NCBI GenBank assembly: GCA_949825025.1
Contig: OX463780.1
Location: 30,532,118-30,596,117, forward strand
Reading direction: 5' to 3'
Length of the DNA stretch: 64,000 nucleotides
Source: Siphlonurus alternatus
Taxonomy: Eukaryota; Arthropoda; Insecta; Ephemeroptera; Siphlonuridae
Below the pieces are notes generated by a model, which was not told where the DNA came from, made no database searches, and saw nothing but the letters and a program-made list of their open reading frames with translations. A program made the translations under genes and the position numbers. Below, piece by piece: positions 36,345 to 48,284 of the stretch. Every line of letters begins with the position of its first letter. Positions within the stretch are counted from its first letter, which is position 1.

Positions 36345-36561
36345 TCGGTCGTGGATTGGCTCTAAAGAGGGGGAGTATAATAGGGCGGGGCTCTAACACA
36401 ACTCGCGGATCATAACGCAATGGTACCGGCCGGTCTCTCTTTTTCTCTCTAAAAAAAAAATAAAAAATGTATATAAAAAAAAGAGAGTTTCCTTTTTTTT
36501 TTTTTTTGCTTGTCAATCGGTGTGGCATTCGTTGTCCTAGTCAGGACGTGGCTGCCACTGG
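36345..36561 (+). promoter_or_regulatory. Promoter-like segment: CCAAT box, GC box, possible first exon
   Basis: GATTGGCTC (inverted CCAAT) at about 36354, then TATAATAGGGCGGGGC, a full Sp1-type GC box near 36384, then ACCGGCCGGT and a CT-rich tract at 36433-36450. The segment ends CACTGG|GTGAGTATG, a strong donor at 36562. A reading frame with a hydrophobic stretch (SIGVAFVVLVRTWLPLG) leads to the donor but has no upstream ATG in frame and follows a T run, so a non-coding first exon is as likely. It begins within about 45 bp of the compound element. Confidence 0.4.
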
Positions 36562-36628
36562 GTGAGTATGCTACTCTCTGCTGCTGCATTAACTCTCTCT
36601 AACTAAACGTTACTTTTAATATCTACAG
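36562..36628 (+). other. Possible 67-bp GT-AG intron
   Basis: GTGAGTATG at the left and TTTTAATATCTACAG at the right, with pyrimidine-rich sequence between. Splicing it out would join LPLG to DPMWINDADKLLLMKFYFLL and a TAG at about 36692. Very short introns are common in insects. No transcript evidence is available here. Confidence 0.3.
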
Positions 36629-36699
36629 GTGACCCAATGTGGATAAATGATGCTGACAAATTGCTACTAATGAAATTTTATTTTTTACTTTAGGATCAT

Positions 36700-37255
36700 C
36701 AATGATTTTTTTTCTTGAGGAAATTTATGATGATTAATATTTTATTTCTTTACAGATTTCCATGGATTTAATATTAAATTATTTTTATTACAGATTTTGT
36801 AGCTGATCTTAGTAATAGTTTGTTATTAAGGTATATAATTTGGATAGGCATCAAAATAATATTAAAGAAAAAACAAAGAGGTATTAGAAAAAAAATGGCA
36901 AGGGTTCAAAAATATCCACAAAAAGGAGTAAAGTAAATAATTTGAATTATTAATATAAATTTTCTTTTAATTTGAGTCATAAATAACATAAATTATGTAT
37001 TACATGTCACTAAATTTCCTTTAAAGTAATTTCTGTTTAAACCATTACAAAAATTAGGTTATCAGATAATTCTATTGATATTTAAACTAAAACATCGGTA
37101 AGACACTGAATTTGCCAACAAATAAATATTGCAAAAATGGATTACTTTATTTCAAAACAATTCCAATATTTTTATATCCAGTACGTTAATAAGGTCCATA
37201 ATATGATTAATCAAGCCTAGTAATAGCCACTACAGCTTCATCTAAAAGACAGTAA
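36700..37255. other. AT-rich non-coding sequence
   Basis: Nothing supported. Confidence 0.55.
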
Positions 37256-37264
37256 TTTAGTCGT

Positions 37265-37400
37265 TATTCTCGCGGGCTCCGGGCGGCCAAGCCGGGTGTG
37301 ATCGCTGGGCGTGGCGCGACTCTTTACCCGCGCTAAATACTCCCAGTTTCAGAACTGTGGACCCTTGTCCTGTATGCTTTCAAGGAGATTTCATGGTCCA
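37265..37400. promoter_or_regulatory. GC-rich island
   Basis: TCTCGCGGGC, CCGGGCGGCC, GCTGGGCGTGGCGCGAC and TTTACCCGCGC in about 70 bp, very GC-rich for this window. Promoter- or enhancer-like; it could belong to the same unit as the promoter-like segment at 36345. Confidence 0.35.
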
Positions 37401-37404
37401 TATG

Positions 37405-38755
37405 TTTGAAATTTAATGTAGAAGGGTGAAATATAGGCAGTAAAGATAACTGAGAAACAAAATGAAAATTGCTGTAAATTATTGAGTAATGTTCAATTAA
37501 CATCAAAACGAAAAATCATGCATGCTTAATTTTTATTGCCTTGAAAATTTTCCCACTTGTAGCCTTGTTAATCATTCCGTGTTATTCTTACGGGGCAAAG
37601 CCGCAAAGGAAAATTTTCCGAGGTGACAACACAATTATTATTATTAATTTAATAAAAAATTTATTTATTTATTAGGTATCAATACTGGATAATTAATCAT
37701 TTAATACATAATTATGTAAAACTAATTTTTTATTGACATAAATTATTTATAGTAACTTATATATTAAAAAGTAAGGGGGCAATAATTTTATTCATAATTA
37801 TACATCAAATAAACATACATACAAACAAAATTTGTATTTAAATAAAAAGCCTGAATAAAATCACGCAACATTAAGTATAATATTTTTCAGCTTATTTACG
37901 TAGATTTAGCTTCTCACATTTTTTTTTGTTTTATTTATATATTATTATTGTTTTTTTGTGTGTTGTTGTTTGGCCTAAATCCAAAAGTCTCACCAACACA
38001 TTTGAAATGGGATAATAACATGAGTATTATTACTTGCTATTCTACACATTGCTATAACAAAAAGTTATAATATTTACATTCACAAGAACCATGTTACATA
38101 TTTATGATATTACGGATGAGCCAACGACACACATACGAAAAAAAAAAAAAAATTTTTTTTTGCGAAATTTACACTGCATGGCTGGCCAAGGCTTAGTTTG
38201 TTGGATTGCGGCAATTAGCATTTGTTGACGTCACAAACAAAGAAAGATGGAAAAGAAAGTATTACTGGGATCTCTCATACATAGTCTTTTCCCCATTGGT
38301 TTAAAAAAAAATAAATAAAGTCTTGCCGAAAAAACCACCTCAGAGCAACCACATTAATGGGTGACTGCAGAACTTTTGTGGTTTTTACTAAAAGAAAATG
38401 AGAGAGACTCCAATTTGTTGAGTCTAATTAAATTCTGCAGTAAAAAGTATACATCAAAAAGAAAAAGGAAAACTCCCTATATATATATATATATATATAT
38501 ATAGTTATAAAATGTTTTATATATGTTTTGTTTCTTTGACATGTTTAATTTATATTGAAAATGTAATTATTTCTAAATGGTTTAATGATCTTTGTTAATT
38601 CCACTTGAAATATTTTATATAATAATATTATTTTACTACATCTTATAAATAAAATATACGGTATACTTGTCAAAGTTTTTAAATGGTAAATAGAAATATT
38701 AAAGTTAGATAAAATTAATACCAAGAAATCAACAATAAGCCCAACAATATTTTAT
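37405..38755. other. AT-rich non-coding with a CRE palindrome
   Basis: Contains TGACGTCA at 38226-38233 in a short balanced stretch (38175-38280) and a (TA)n tract at 38480-38502. No gene. Confidence 0.5.

Positions 38756-38758
<3 letters not shown>

Positions 38759-38812
<54 letters not shown>
38759..38812. repeat. (GA)n microsatellite, 54 bp
   Basis: Uninterrupted GA dinucleotides. Confidence 0.98.
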
Positions 38813-38815
<3 letters not shown>

Positions 38816-39080
38816 AAACAATTGAATTTTTTTATTAATATATATGGATTTTGTAAACGTTAAATGATACAAGCTTTCTCCAAATACTAGTAAAATAATT
38901 TACACTGTAATCAAATAATCATAATTAAAATTAGTTTTAAAATGACAGTACTCAATTAAACTTACTTCAAATTGATGATGATTTTTTTGACAATGCATTT
39001 TAATTGTAATGAAAATTCTAATAGCTGACAGTGCATTTTATTTGAAATTGCTGCTACTGTTTTAATTACAGTAACCACAG

Positions 39081-39203
39081 CTCTTGTATAATGACGGTTA
39101 CATGCAGATGGCTGAAGGCACAGTCCATGTTCGCTTGAGGCCTACATATCTCTTGCCAATGTCGCCTATAGGGTTACAAGGCGGCGTAGTAGTCACACTC
39201 TAA
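39081..39203 (+). CDS. Candidate terminal exon, 40 codons, unrecognised
   Basis: A GC-richer island carries the open frame LLYNDGYMQMAEGTVHVRL... ending GGVVVTL and TAA at 39201-39203. Upstream is TTTTAATTACAGTAACCACAG; the AG at 39079-39080 would join in this frame. The residue mix looks protein-like, with few of the K/N/I/F runs of AT-driven frames. No homologue is recognised and no partner exon was found on the plus strand. It may be a relic or chance. Confidence 0.2.
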   Translation, partial: LLYNDGYMQMAEGTVHVRLRPTYLLPMSPIGLQGGVVVTL

Positions 39204-39209
39204 TTTATC

Positions 39210-39855
39210 GAGTAATGTTTCTATATACAGGATATTACATTAGAAGTTCCTCCTATACACTTTCAATTATATATATAATATTGAAAAGTATACAGGAAAT
39301 ATTATGTAATGATTTTTATTATATATATCCTGAAGTTTGTTATTAAATAAGATAGGGGTTGAAAACTACAGGTAATTCAATTAAAGTTGATGTAAATACA
39401 TTTTCATTTGATTTTTTTTTTATTTAATTTAAAATTATACCGCTTTTATCATAATTATTTATTCGAAGACAAAATGAAGAAATTTTTTTTTTAAATTTTT
39501 AATTAAATTAGTATCTTCTTGCCTCAAGCTTTTGAAATTTTATATTTAACTTAAAACTTTTATCGTAAAAAATTTCTACTTTTTTATTGTAAATTCATAA
39601 AAGCCCTTAGGTCCATATTTAATTTTTAAATTTGAATAATTAAATAATAAAAAATTACTAAAAATTCTTGTTATTTTTTTTCGTGTTCTTCAAAAAGCAA
39701 ATAGCTTTTTGTATTACCTTCTAAATTTCTACAAGAGAGAGAAAAAAATACGTTATTTTAATATATAAAAAAACATGTTGTATCCCCTTTTTGTTTTTAC
39801 TATTTTTTTTTTCTTTTTTCTAATCTTTATCTTGTTACGGTTTTTGATTTAATTA
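39210..39855. other. AT-rich non-coding sequence
   Basis: Nothing supported. Confidence 0.55.
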
Positions 39856-39859
39856 CTGG

Positions 39860-40050
39860 CCATGTCTCGAGGCCTGGCTGAGCCTGGGGTGACGTCGCAC
39901 AGGCAATTTTCTCGTCCAGCCCTCTCTAGCAATTTTCTCATCAGAAAGGAATTTCGTCATCTCGTGTGCTTTCCCGTAAGCTTGCCTTTCCTTGTTTTAA
40001 AACTATAATACACCCTCCTCATCACAAAACATGGCTGCAGCCATTGCTCT
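39860..40050. promoter_or_regulatory. GC-richer island
   Basis: CATGTCTCGAGGCCTGGC, GTGACGTCGCAC near 39890 and a repeated GCAATTTTCTC(G/A)TC motif (39903 and 39930). Candidate cis-element. Confidence 0.25.
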
Positions 40051-40559
40051 TCTAAAAAAAAAATGCTAAAACACAAATTTTCAGAATTCTTATAATAAAA
40101 TTATATAATTAAATTACTTGAAAGTGATGAAAAATACTTGTAATTCAATATTTTTTAACGCATAAATAAAAAAAATACATATAATATAATTTAACGTATT
40201 ACAAAATGTATATTTTTAATGCCATGGGCAAGTTTTTTAAAATTTCTTATTTCTCTAAATTTCAAACTGCCACGAGTATTGGAAATTCATTTTAAAAAAC
40301 GTGCTAACTTTTTCAAGATTCATGAACAAACAGCAAACAATCCCTGGTCATAGTTGAAAAACTGCATGTCAAAGACTCAATTTAAATTTAAACTGTTAAA
40401 ATAAATAAAAATTTCATACAATACGATCTCAAAACTGAATTTTTCTGGACCACAAAAAGGATCTCACGTATCGATTCCACCGACATCAAATTCGATATAT
40501 TTTTAATACGTTGATCAACCATTAAGAAAAGATTAGTTCTTGTATGAAAAGTGGACGTA

Positions 40560-40761
40560 CACCTCGGGACAGCACGAATTTTATTTGCCTCTGCATGCTA
40601 CTTACAACTCCAAGAGACAAATTTATATAGATTTGCAATTTTGAGGGTTGTAAAAAGAGCTTCCAGTCTAGCCACACCAAAATCTTTGAAACACCCCACT
40701 TCCAGGGCCCCTAACCCCCAAAAAAAAAGGGCAGAGATAAAATTCTTGCTGTCCCGAGTTG
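40560..40761. mobile_element. TA-flanked MITE (202 bp)
   Basis: The left end CACCTCGGGACAGCACGAAT, continuing TTTAT, is repeated in inverted form at the right (ATAAAATTCTTGCTGTCCCG then AGTTG), about 25 bp with two mismatches. TA dinucleotides abut both ends (40558-40559 and 40762-40763), as expected of Tc1/mariner-type insertion. A single end of the same family lies at 58587-58611. The short frames open on both strands here are by-products. Confidence 0.8.
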
Positions 40762-40769
40762 TATTTATA

Positions 40770-40975
40770 ATTTTGTTAACAACCAATAAATAATATTCAA
40801 TTGAATAATAACTTTAAAAAAATAAATAAATAAACAAAATAGCTTCAATTAATCACTTTCACTATCTTTATAAAAACAATTACAATTTAAGAACGTATTA
40901 CATTCATACATCAGTATTATACGAAACTTTATCTCTTATATATATATAAAAAAAAAGAGAATTCAAACTCATTTT
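40770..40975. other. AT-rich non-coding sequence
   Basis: Nothing supported. Confidence 0.5.
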
Positions 40976-41009
40976 TTTCCCTCGTTGATGACTATAAATC
41001 AACAGTCAT

Positions 41010-41135
41010 TCCACCACAAGTGTCGCGCTAGCACTGTCACTCCGCCCCCCATCCCCCTACAGAAGATAGCGGAAGTTACGTGAAATGTCATGTGACTCAA
41101 GTAGGGCACAATTTCCGCTTTGCAAAACCAATATC
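41010..41135. promoter_or_regulatory. Promoter-like island: GC box, ETS-like and E-box-like sites
   Basis: ACTCCGCCCCCCATCCCCC near 41039, GCGGAAGTTACGTG near 41069 (an ETS core CGGAAGT followed by ACGTG) and CATGTGAC near 41089. The clustering suggests a promoter or enhancer; no gene start follows. Confidence 0.35.
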
Positions 41136-41139
41136 CGCA

Positions 41140-43255
41140 TTTTAAAATTTATGACTTAAACTTCAAGCTAAGAATATTATATATACATTTTTTTTTTTTT
41201 TACAAAATAGCTTTGCAATTTCATACATACGTATAATACGAGACCAATATAAATACATACAATATTTTTTTTTTGTAGATAAATGATCACATGTCAAAAT
41301 GATACACTAAATATATATCGTTTAAATAACTGTTACCATATTTGTATGCAGTTTATTCATTCAGTTGATAAAGGGGTGGGAATTATTATTGAGTTTTGAC
41401 ATTTTTTGATAAATGTTTACAAAAGTAGAATATCTATCCTTTTTTTACTTTGAAATTGAGTTCTTTTTATTCCTTATAAAATATAATGTTGAAAGTATTT
41501 TTTTTTAGTAAAATTTATACAAATCGGAAATTTAGAAATTTGTTTTTATAAAACGGATTTCTAGTGAAAGAAGCTGTCATCAAATTTGATATTAAACTCC
41601 AATAGAACTCCTCCGATGTGTTAAATATTGTATACACATGCCTATCAAATTTTATAATGCAAATATTATTTTATCGTATTCATACATTTTTTTTTTTTTA
41701 CTTTATAGGAATAAATTATATTCTATTTTATTACAACAAAAATTAAACAATTAAAAATCTACAAAAATTTAATAAATTTTTATTAATGTAATATATTCAT
41801 ATCATATAATATATAGTCATTGATACTCAAAAAATCCGCTCAACTCTGTTTATTAAATATACTAGAAAAATGTAGTTAAATGTTTTTAATAGATAAAATA
41901 TCTTCTGTGATTATTTAGTTTCAAAAGAAAATTTCTTATCATTTTAATGATATATGAGTAATATAATTTTTATTACAAAAAAATAAACTACACTTTTCAC
42001 TGGTAGGTAGGTTATCAACATTATATATAATCCTTGTGTTTAAGAGCCAGTTTTATGCACTATGTAAATGTGATATAGAGTTTACTGCAAAGTGCATAAA
42101 AGTAACAACATACCAGCAAGATAATAATAATATCCTATTCCATACAACATACCTAACGTTAAAACACACAAATGAGACAAAATGAGGTGGTACAACACAA
42201 TAGTATCGTCTTTACGTCATATAAAGGAAATGTAGTTAAAAAAAAGAGTTAAAAAAAGTTTGGATATAGTAAAAATATATCCTTGTTTTATATTTACATT
42301 ACAAATGATCGTTAAAAGACATTTTTTACTAATGATTTCATTTCGTAATTCTCATTATTTTTTGTAAGATGATAGCATAATGTTTATTATAAATTTTATT
42401 TTAGTTGATGGAAAAAGTAACAACTTATTTTTATATTTATATGAAAAAAAAAAATTATTACTAACTTGTAAGTAAATTTTATATTCAAGTTATAATTAAT
42501 TTTGTTTTGTTATTTTAAAAATTAATTGATTTTTAATTAAAAGAAAATGGGAAAATTTTGTTTACTATGAAGATATCGGTATACAATTAAATTATATATT
42601 GATCATTATATTTAATATAACTACGTAGGTTTATAATAATTATAAAAAAATAGTAAAAATGTATTATATAGTACAGCGTTGCTTTAATTATTTTTCCACC
42701 AAATTAATGTGGGTTGAATTCTATATAATAAATTTTAAATTGTGTGTTTGTAAATTGATGTAACGCATAATGTAACCCAGAGTTGAAAATAATTTTTAAC
42801 TATTTTGCATACCTTACTTTTGATAAATATTTTACTTTCTTTTATTGCAAGAAAAAGTGAAAAAAAAAGTAGCGTACCTTTTTATTTTGTTCTCTAATTG
42901 GTGTATTACTACTTAATATTGATTCCAATATCTTCAATCAAATTAAATACGATACTCTTTATAAACACAATAAGAACTTTGGCAGCATTTCAATAATTAC
43001 TTATGCCCAGTAAATAAAATCATAATTTTTTTATGATTTTACTTGTTTTGAAAGCCATGCTTCATTGAAAACCAAACAGCAATCAATTTAATGTAAATTA
43101 AAGTAAATACTGTATTAAAAATTATATTATTAATTATTTTTATAATATATAATATTCTTTAAAAAAATATATACTATATAACAGATGCACATGCAGGCAT
43201 AACAGAACTTTTGAAATAGTAAATTGTTAAAACCGAAAAGAATATTTGATAATTT
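41140..43255. other. AT-rich desert
   Basis: Two kilobases of A/T-rich sequence; a slightly less biased patch at 42000-42220 has no recognisable signal. Confidence 0.6.
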
Positions 43256-43261
43256 TAATTA

Positions 43262-43405
43262 TAAACGTCGGCCAAGTGCTGGTCAAACATGGACTAGTGA
43301 GGTGTGAAAACACGCGGTGATGGACAACTCGATTAGCGATCGCCAACGTAAACACTAGCGGCTACCGAGTATTGTCGAGTGCTTGATGACGTCACAATAC
43401 TTGAA
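43262..43405. promoter_or_regulatory. Enhancer-like island: T-box, forkhead and CRE sites
   Basis: In 140 bp: AGGTGTGAAA (43300-43309, a perfect T-box half site), GATTAGCGATCGCC, GTAAACA (forkhead core, near 43348) and TGACGTCA (43387-43394). Clustered developmental-factor motifs in AT-rich surroundings suggest an enhancer; binding is inferred. Confidence 0.35.
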
Positions 43406-43828
43406 GTTTCCAATATGATGTGTTCAATTGTTTTATAGCTCTAGGGATACATAACGAAACTCTCTCATTCAGTTACTATAAAAGAATAAAATACTAAAAT
43501 CATAATTAAAGATTATTTAGTATAGATTTTAGATAAAAACTCGCATTTTTTTATTTTTTTTTTTTTTTATATAATTTCTTCATTAAATATTCATAGTGGA
43601 CCATGAATGCTTATAATTATAGCATTGGGTGTCGTCAACTGATCCGTATTATAATAGATACCAACATGTAAAAAATTACATGACACGTAAAAATGATTTT
43701 ATTTGTTTTTTTATATTCAAAAGACGTAAAATCATGACTTTCTAAGATATCTATACATTAAAATAAAATTTGGGTAAATTTTTCATGATTTAGTGTTAAA
43801 TCATAAGAGGAAACCTCAAATTTTTTTG

Positions 43829-43892
43829 TTGCAGAAATGAATTGAGGATACCAAATTATGCTACTCGGAATTTTTTCAGATTATTTTCCTTT
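43829..43892 (+). repeat. Partial copy of the 10467 element arm
   Basis: TTGCAGAAATG, then AATTATGCTACTC, then TTTTTTCAGATT occur in the same order as in 10491-10550 (TTGCAGAAATG, AGTTATGCTACTC, TTTTTTCAGATT). Only one arm is present, so this is a fragment. Confidence 0.6.
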
Positions 43893-43899
43893 TGATTTC

Positions 43900-45105
43900 A
43901 TATTATTTCATACGTATTTATTAATATTTTATATTTAAGTATTAGTTTAGTTAAAAAAAAAGTCATTCACGTAACATATTTATTAGTTTTATTACATCAG
44001 TTTGTATATTAATGATATTATCAATGTTATAAGTAGTAAAAATACTATAAAATTACTAAATATTATAATACAGACTGCAATGCATGCAGTTATTAAACAA
44101 TTTTTAATAGAAAAAAGTTTGTATTTCATTTAAAAATCATGTTGTTATCCTTATAACTATTGTAAAAATTTACACGATAATTTGAAGTGGGTCCTAAGAA
44201 TTGTGTAGCAATACATAATACGATGTATTTTAATTAGATTCAACTTGAAACGGTGGTGGAATTTTGCTTTGTATGCAAGCCAAGTGACTCTGAAGCAAAC
44301 AAAGAAATACAAACTACTCCTATGTTTGCTTTGTCAATTAAATTAAAATATTTAATGAGAAAATACTATTAGCTTGTACGTCAGTAAAGTGCTTTGTTTA
44401 TATTCTAAAGATTTTAAAAGTAACAATGTTGTGTACTATATATATATTTTAATTTTATTATCTTTATAATATTTTCAAAATTAAAATTTACTAAAAAAAT
44501 TGTAATTTGAAATGAAAAGTAAAACGCCCCAGTCTAATGTATAACTAAAACTACTACTAAATGGTAACATAGGTAAAAAAAAAAACTGGTTTTCTTATTG
44601 AGGTATTGTCCAGCAAGTCATGTTGGCTGCAATGCATCATCAAAGCTTATGAAACATATGGGACTTACATGCATAAAGGTAAAACTGCATATTGCTCTAT
44701 AAAATGTTGTTTTTGTAAGTGTTAAAAATTACCCAGTAAAATAGTGTCTGAATTTAGACAGTTTTTTCAAATACCTTCGTTGTAACAAAATTGCAATGAC
44801 TTTTGAAAAGAATATGGATGTATAGTTGAATAAGGAGCTATCTAAATGGACATTAGACCACAAAATTCATATACTTGTTGTAATGAGAGATACCGCCAGA
44901 TGATAGATTTTTGGGATAAAAATTACATTTAACCTTCAACATAAATATGGACATGCATGGAAAATAAAGTGATTTGTTTCTGAAACTGCATTTTTTTTCC
45001 TTGATTTAAGTTCATTGTAAAAGTATATAATTCTTACATTGATCGTTGAATAATCAGATATCATCCCTATGCAGTAAAATTGCTACTATATATACTCCAT
45101 GACTG
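43900..45105. other. AT-rich non-coding sequence
   Basis: Includes balanced patches at 44240-44330 and 44600-44680 with no recognised signal. Confidence 0.5.
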
Positions 45106-45169
45106 CACTTATTAATATATTTTTATTATGCACAGCTCGTATGCAGTCTGCAATGGTGCAAGGCGAATA

Positions 45170-45345
45170 TTAATAAGAAAATATGTAGAGGGAGTAGAAG
45201 AAAGACGCGCATGCACCAAGGCACCCCTCCCCGCCCCCTCGCGTCTCAAAGCGGCGCGCCCATTTGCTTGCTGGCCAGTATCGATCCAGCGACCCTTCTG
45301 AGCTCCCACCGCCTTCACAAATATGGCTGCCACGCGCTGCCTTAA
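45170..45345. promoter_or_regulatory. GC-rich island with GC boxes
   Basis: CCCCTCCCCGCCCCCTCGCG near 45223, GCGGCGCGCCC, and AATATGGCTGCCACGCGC near 45320 (a Pho/YY1-like ATGGC core). Two minus-strand frames are open across it, one with an AT-rich C-terminal end; neither is recognised. CpG-rich promoter-like DNA is the likelier reading. Confidence 0.35.
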
Positions 45346-45816
45346 CACTATCTTGTTTTTCTTCCATCTCCTTAATGTTTTTCTTATTACAAAATTCAAT
45401 TAACGATATGTTTTTACAGGATCGCCATTTCCATTAATATTTTTAAAAAATATCTTATTTCAGAGAATGTCTAATTAATTAAGAGTTTATATTGTGTTTT
45501 TTAATGATTTTTTATTAAACGTGAAAATTTTTTCTATGAAATTAGTTTTTTAATCAAGTTAACTACATTACACAAACACATAAAATGTTTGAGAAATTCA
45601 GTAGAACTTTTTTCATTATAATTAAAATCATGGCAAAATATGCTACTAAAGCAAAATATATTATTAATTATATTAAAGCATATTTAATGAAATACAATAT
45701 TTTGTGTCAAAACTTTAGATTTTATGTTATTTCAAAAACTACAAATATTTATAGTAAAAATCCCTTTTTAACATTTTGTATTAATTTATTTAAAAAAATA
45801 TTTAAGTTCTACTCAC

Positions 45817-45857
45817 TGTGGTCTTGAGTTAGGGATGATAAATCTTCATTACTGCAT
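45817..45857 (-). other. Candidate 41-bp micro-exon
   Basis: On the minus strand: ATACTTTGTTACAG, then 41 bp, then ACA|GTGAGTAG. One frame is open (13 codons), but that frame does not continue openly into the segment at 25632-25548, so it would have to be untranslated, or belong to another transcript. It lies between the two other minus-strand exon-like segments, in the right order. Confidence 0.3.
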
Positions 45858-45869
45858 CTGTAACAAAGT

Positions 45870-47395
45870 ATAATATAAATTACACAGTGACAAATAAATA
45901 TCAAATTTATCATCATTCTATTATAATAAAATACAATAATAAAAGTTAGGGTGCTATTCTGACTTAAGAAAGAACAATCCATAGAGTTTTTCTTTTTTTA
46001 CTTTCTACACCCTATCATATAAGATATAAGGGTACTTGAATATTTCACATGATAGAGTACATTATTTTCTTACGTCTAAGTGGCTAATGCTATTCAGTAT
46101 TATAGTTATGTTAGGGGTGTAAAACGAGACTGCTATGTTGCTAGTCTTGGTGGCTGATGTATCCTCCCCTATATAAATATATCTATCTTATAGACCGGAC
46201 TATGTTACCAGGTAAGCTACTAAACTGGTTCCGTCTTATATACCAAGTTATAGAAGTTAACTTTCAACCAGACACACGTACATGTGTCTTATAGTTATAC
46301 TGAGGTTATATTTTATGATTTAAGACTGTAATAAAACAAATTAAGTTTTGTATTACAGTGTAAAATTGTTGATAAATATGGTTCAATTTTTGTTCTATTA
46401 ATATTGAAATTAAATAAATTAAAATGTTTTTTTCTAATTTTATCTTAATCTATTTCAACATAAGAGCTATTATCATCAGTTTCTGATCTGAAAACAACCT
46501 TTAGAGTAAAATTTTAGCTTTACTTCATTTAAAAACCAAAACAATTTTCGTATTATTATGTTATTAGATTATACAAATTGACATGTCGTATACAAACTAA
46601 AATGTGCAATGCTATCACTATAAGAGTAGAGACACATCATAACGTGCATATGTTTCATTATAAAAATATTTTCATTTCATACACTTAAATGAATCATTAA
46701 TTAAATCATCACTATTTAAACAAATTTTCACTTTTTCTTATGAAAATATTTCGTAAATAATGTTATTTATTTTGCCTGTCAATTGTTAGTTAAATTTTAA
46801 AATTTTCAAAAAAAATTTCGTTATAGTTAGATTGTTTCATTAAAAAAATATAAAAATCAAAATCTTCCTGGTATAAAATTATCACGCTTGAAAATTTTAT
46901 CTTTCAAATTCTCAGTGAAATTCGAACTCTACGTTGGACGAAGCTTCAGTTATTAAAAATAAGTTACATTATTTTCGTTCATTAAAAAAACAGTATTAAA
47001 ATTTTTCTTTTTATAAATAACATTTTATATTCCAAGCAATTAGAAATTATTTTACCCTCAACATCTAAATAATTAAAAAAAAATAACACGTAATAATTTT
47101 TTACATCATTAATCACCAGATCAAAATATGACTAACCTAGTATATAGCAGAAAAAAAATACAACTTTTATGCAGCTGCTATCCTGGAAACTCATTACTTT
47201 CCTTTTAAATTTTACTGCATACATATTATATACAAAAAAAAAAAAAGATATGTCAAGTATCAAAAAAAGTATATTTGTTCATACATATTTTTAGATTATA
47301 ACTTATATTTTTTATACATAACTTTACTTACAAAAAAAAATATTAAATGTCATCTCATAAATTATAGAAGATTCTTACTCATAGCCTAAAGCGGT
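45870..47395. other. AT-rich non-coding sequence
   Basis: A balanced patch at 46110-46260 contains CCTATATAAATA (TATA-like, near 46165) and ACCAG|GTAAGCT at 46211, which could be a small plus-strand promoter and first exon; support is weak. The rest is AT-rich. Confidence 0.4.
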
Positions 47396-47419
47396 CATCA
47401 AAAAATTTACTATTATCTG

Positions 47420-47610
47420 GAATTATGCGGGCCATTATCCCAGTGAAACGGTGGGAAAGAGGGGGAGGGGGGAGTAAAAATGGTAGAACACTTTTTGGCG
47501 CGAGAGCAGAAAAAAATTATCGGATTTCTCACCCGAGTAGGGAAAGAGAGATCCCTCTCGCGCTGCGCTCTATTGGCGGCGCCCACCGTGTGAAAACTGG
47601 ACAGAGAGAG
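47420..47610 (+). promoter_or_regulatory. Promoter-like island: E2F site, CCAAT box, GC-rich core
   Basis: TTTTTGGCGCGAG at 47492-47504 matches the E2F consensus TTTSGCGC. CTCTCGCGCTGCGC near 47555 and CTATTGGCGGCGCC near 47570 (inverted CCAAT beside a GGCGCC palindrome) follow. GA tracts lie at 47590 and a long CT array at 47720. This is the most promoter-like cluster in the right half. A plus frame at 47425-47619 is unrecognised. Confidence 0.45.
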
Positions 47611-47716
47611 AGAGGGTAGAAAAAAAATTAGAGAGAATTTTTTATATAACGTTTAACACGACGACGCAAGATTTGCTTCGTCTGTTAATGACAGTTTGAA
47701 TCTCACGTGCCGTCCA

Positions 47717-47719
<3 letters not shown>

Positions 47720-47781
<62 letters not shown>
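47720..47781. repeat. (CT)n microsatellite, about 62 bp
   Basis: Uninterrupted CT dinucleotides. Confidence 0.98.
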
Positions 47782-47786
<5 letters not shown>

Positions 47787-47789
47787 TAC

Positions 47790-48280
47790 GTTCTAATTTC
47801 TTCTTTTCTGATAATCAACTCATAATTGGATTAATTCTTCTTTACTCATATTTTATATTATTAGTATATTATAAACCTTATTCACATTAAATTTTATAAT
47901 TAATTTACCATAAAATAAATCAAATAACATATCTTATGAATCGTAAAAAGTAATGCACTTACAATTTATTTCTGCATGTTTACCTAAACAAAAATAATAC
48001 CACCACTTTTATAAGGGTCATTGAACTAAATTATCTGGGTCCAATTATAATTTTAAAAATATGAAATAAATAAATATTCTTACTAACGTTTTTTTATATT
48101 CTAAAATTAAAATTTTCATTTAAAAGTACTCCAAAAAGAATACCTTGTTTGTTTTTTCTTTATCAAAATTAAGATTTTTTAAATTATTTATTATATTTTG
48201 TAACAAAGGTTTTTTTCATTATCTTCACCTCTACAAAGGGTTTTTGTAATTTCTGGTAGATTGCTCAAAGGTTTACTTCA
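47790..48280. other. AT-rich non-coding sequence
   Basis: Nothing supported. Confidence 0.55.
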
Positions 48281-48284
48281 AAGA

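Noticed and set aside
45112..45399. 95-codon minus-strand ORF in the GC-rich island as a gene
   Set aside because: Two overlapping minus frames are open at once, the tail is AT-driven, and GC-box content fits promoter DNA better.
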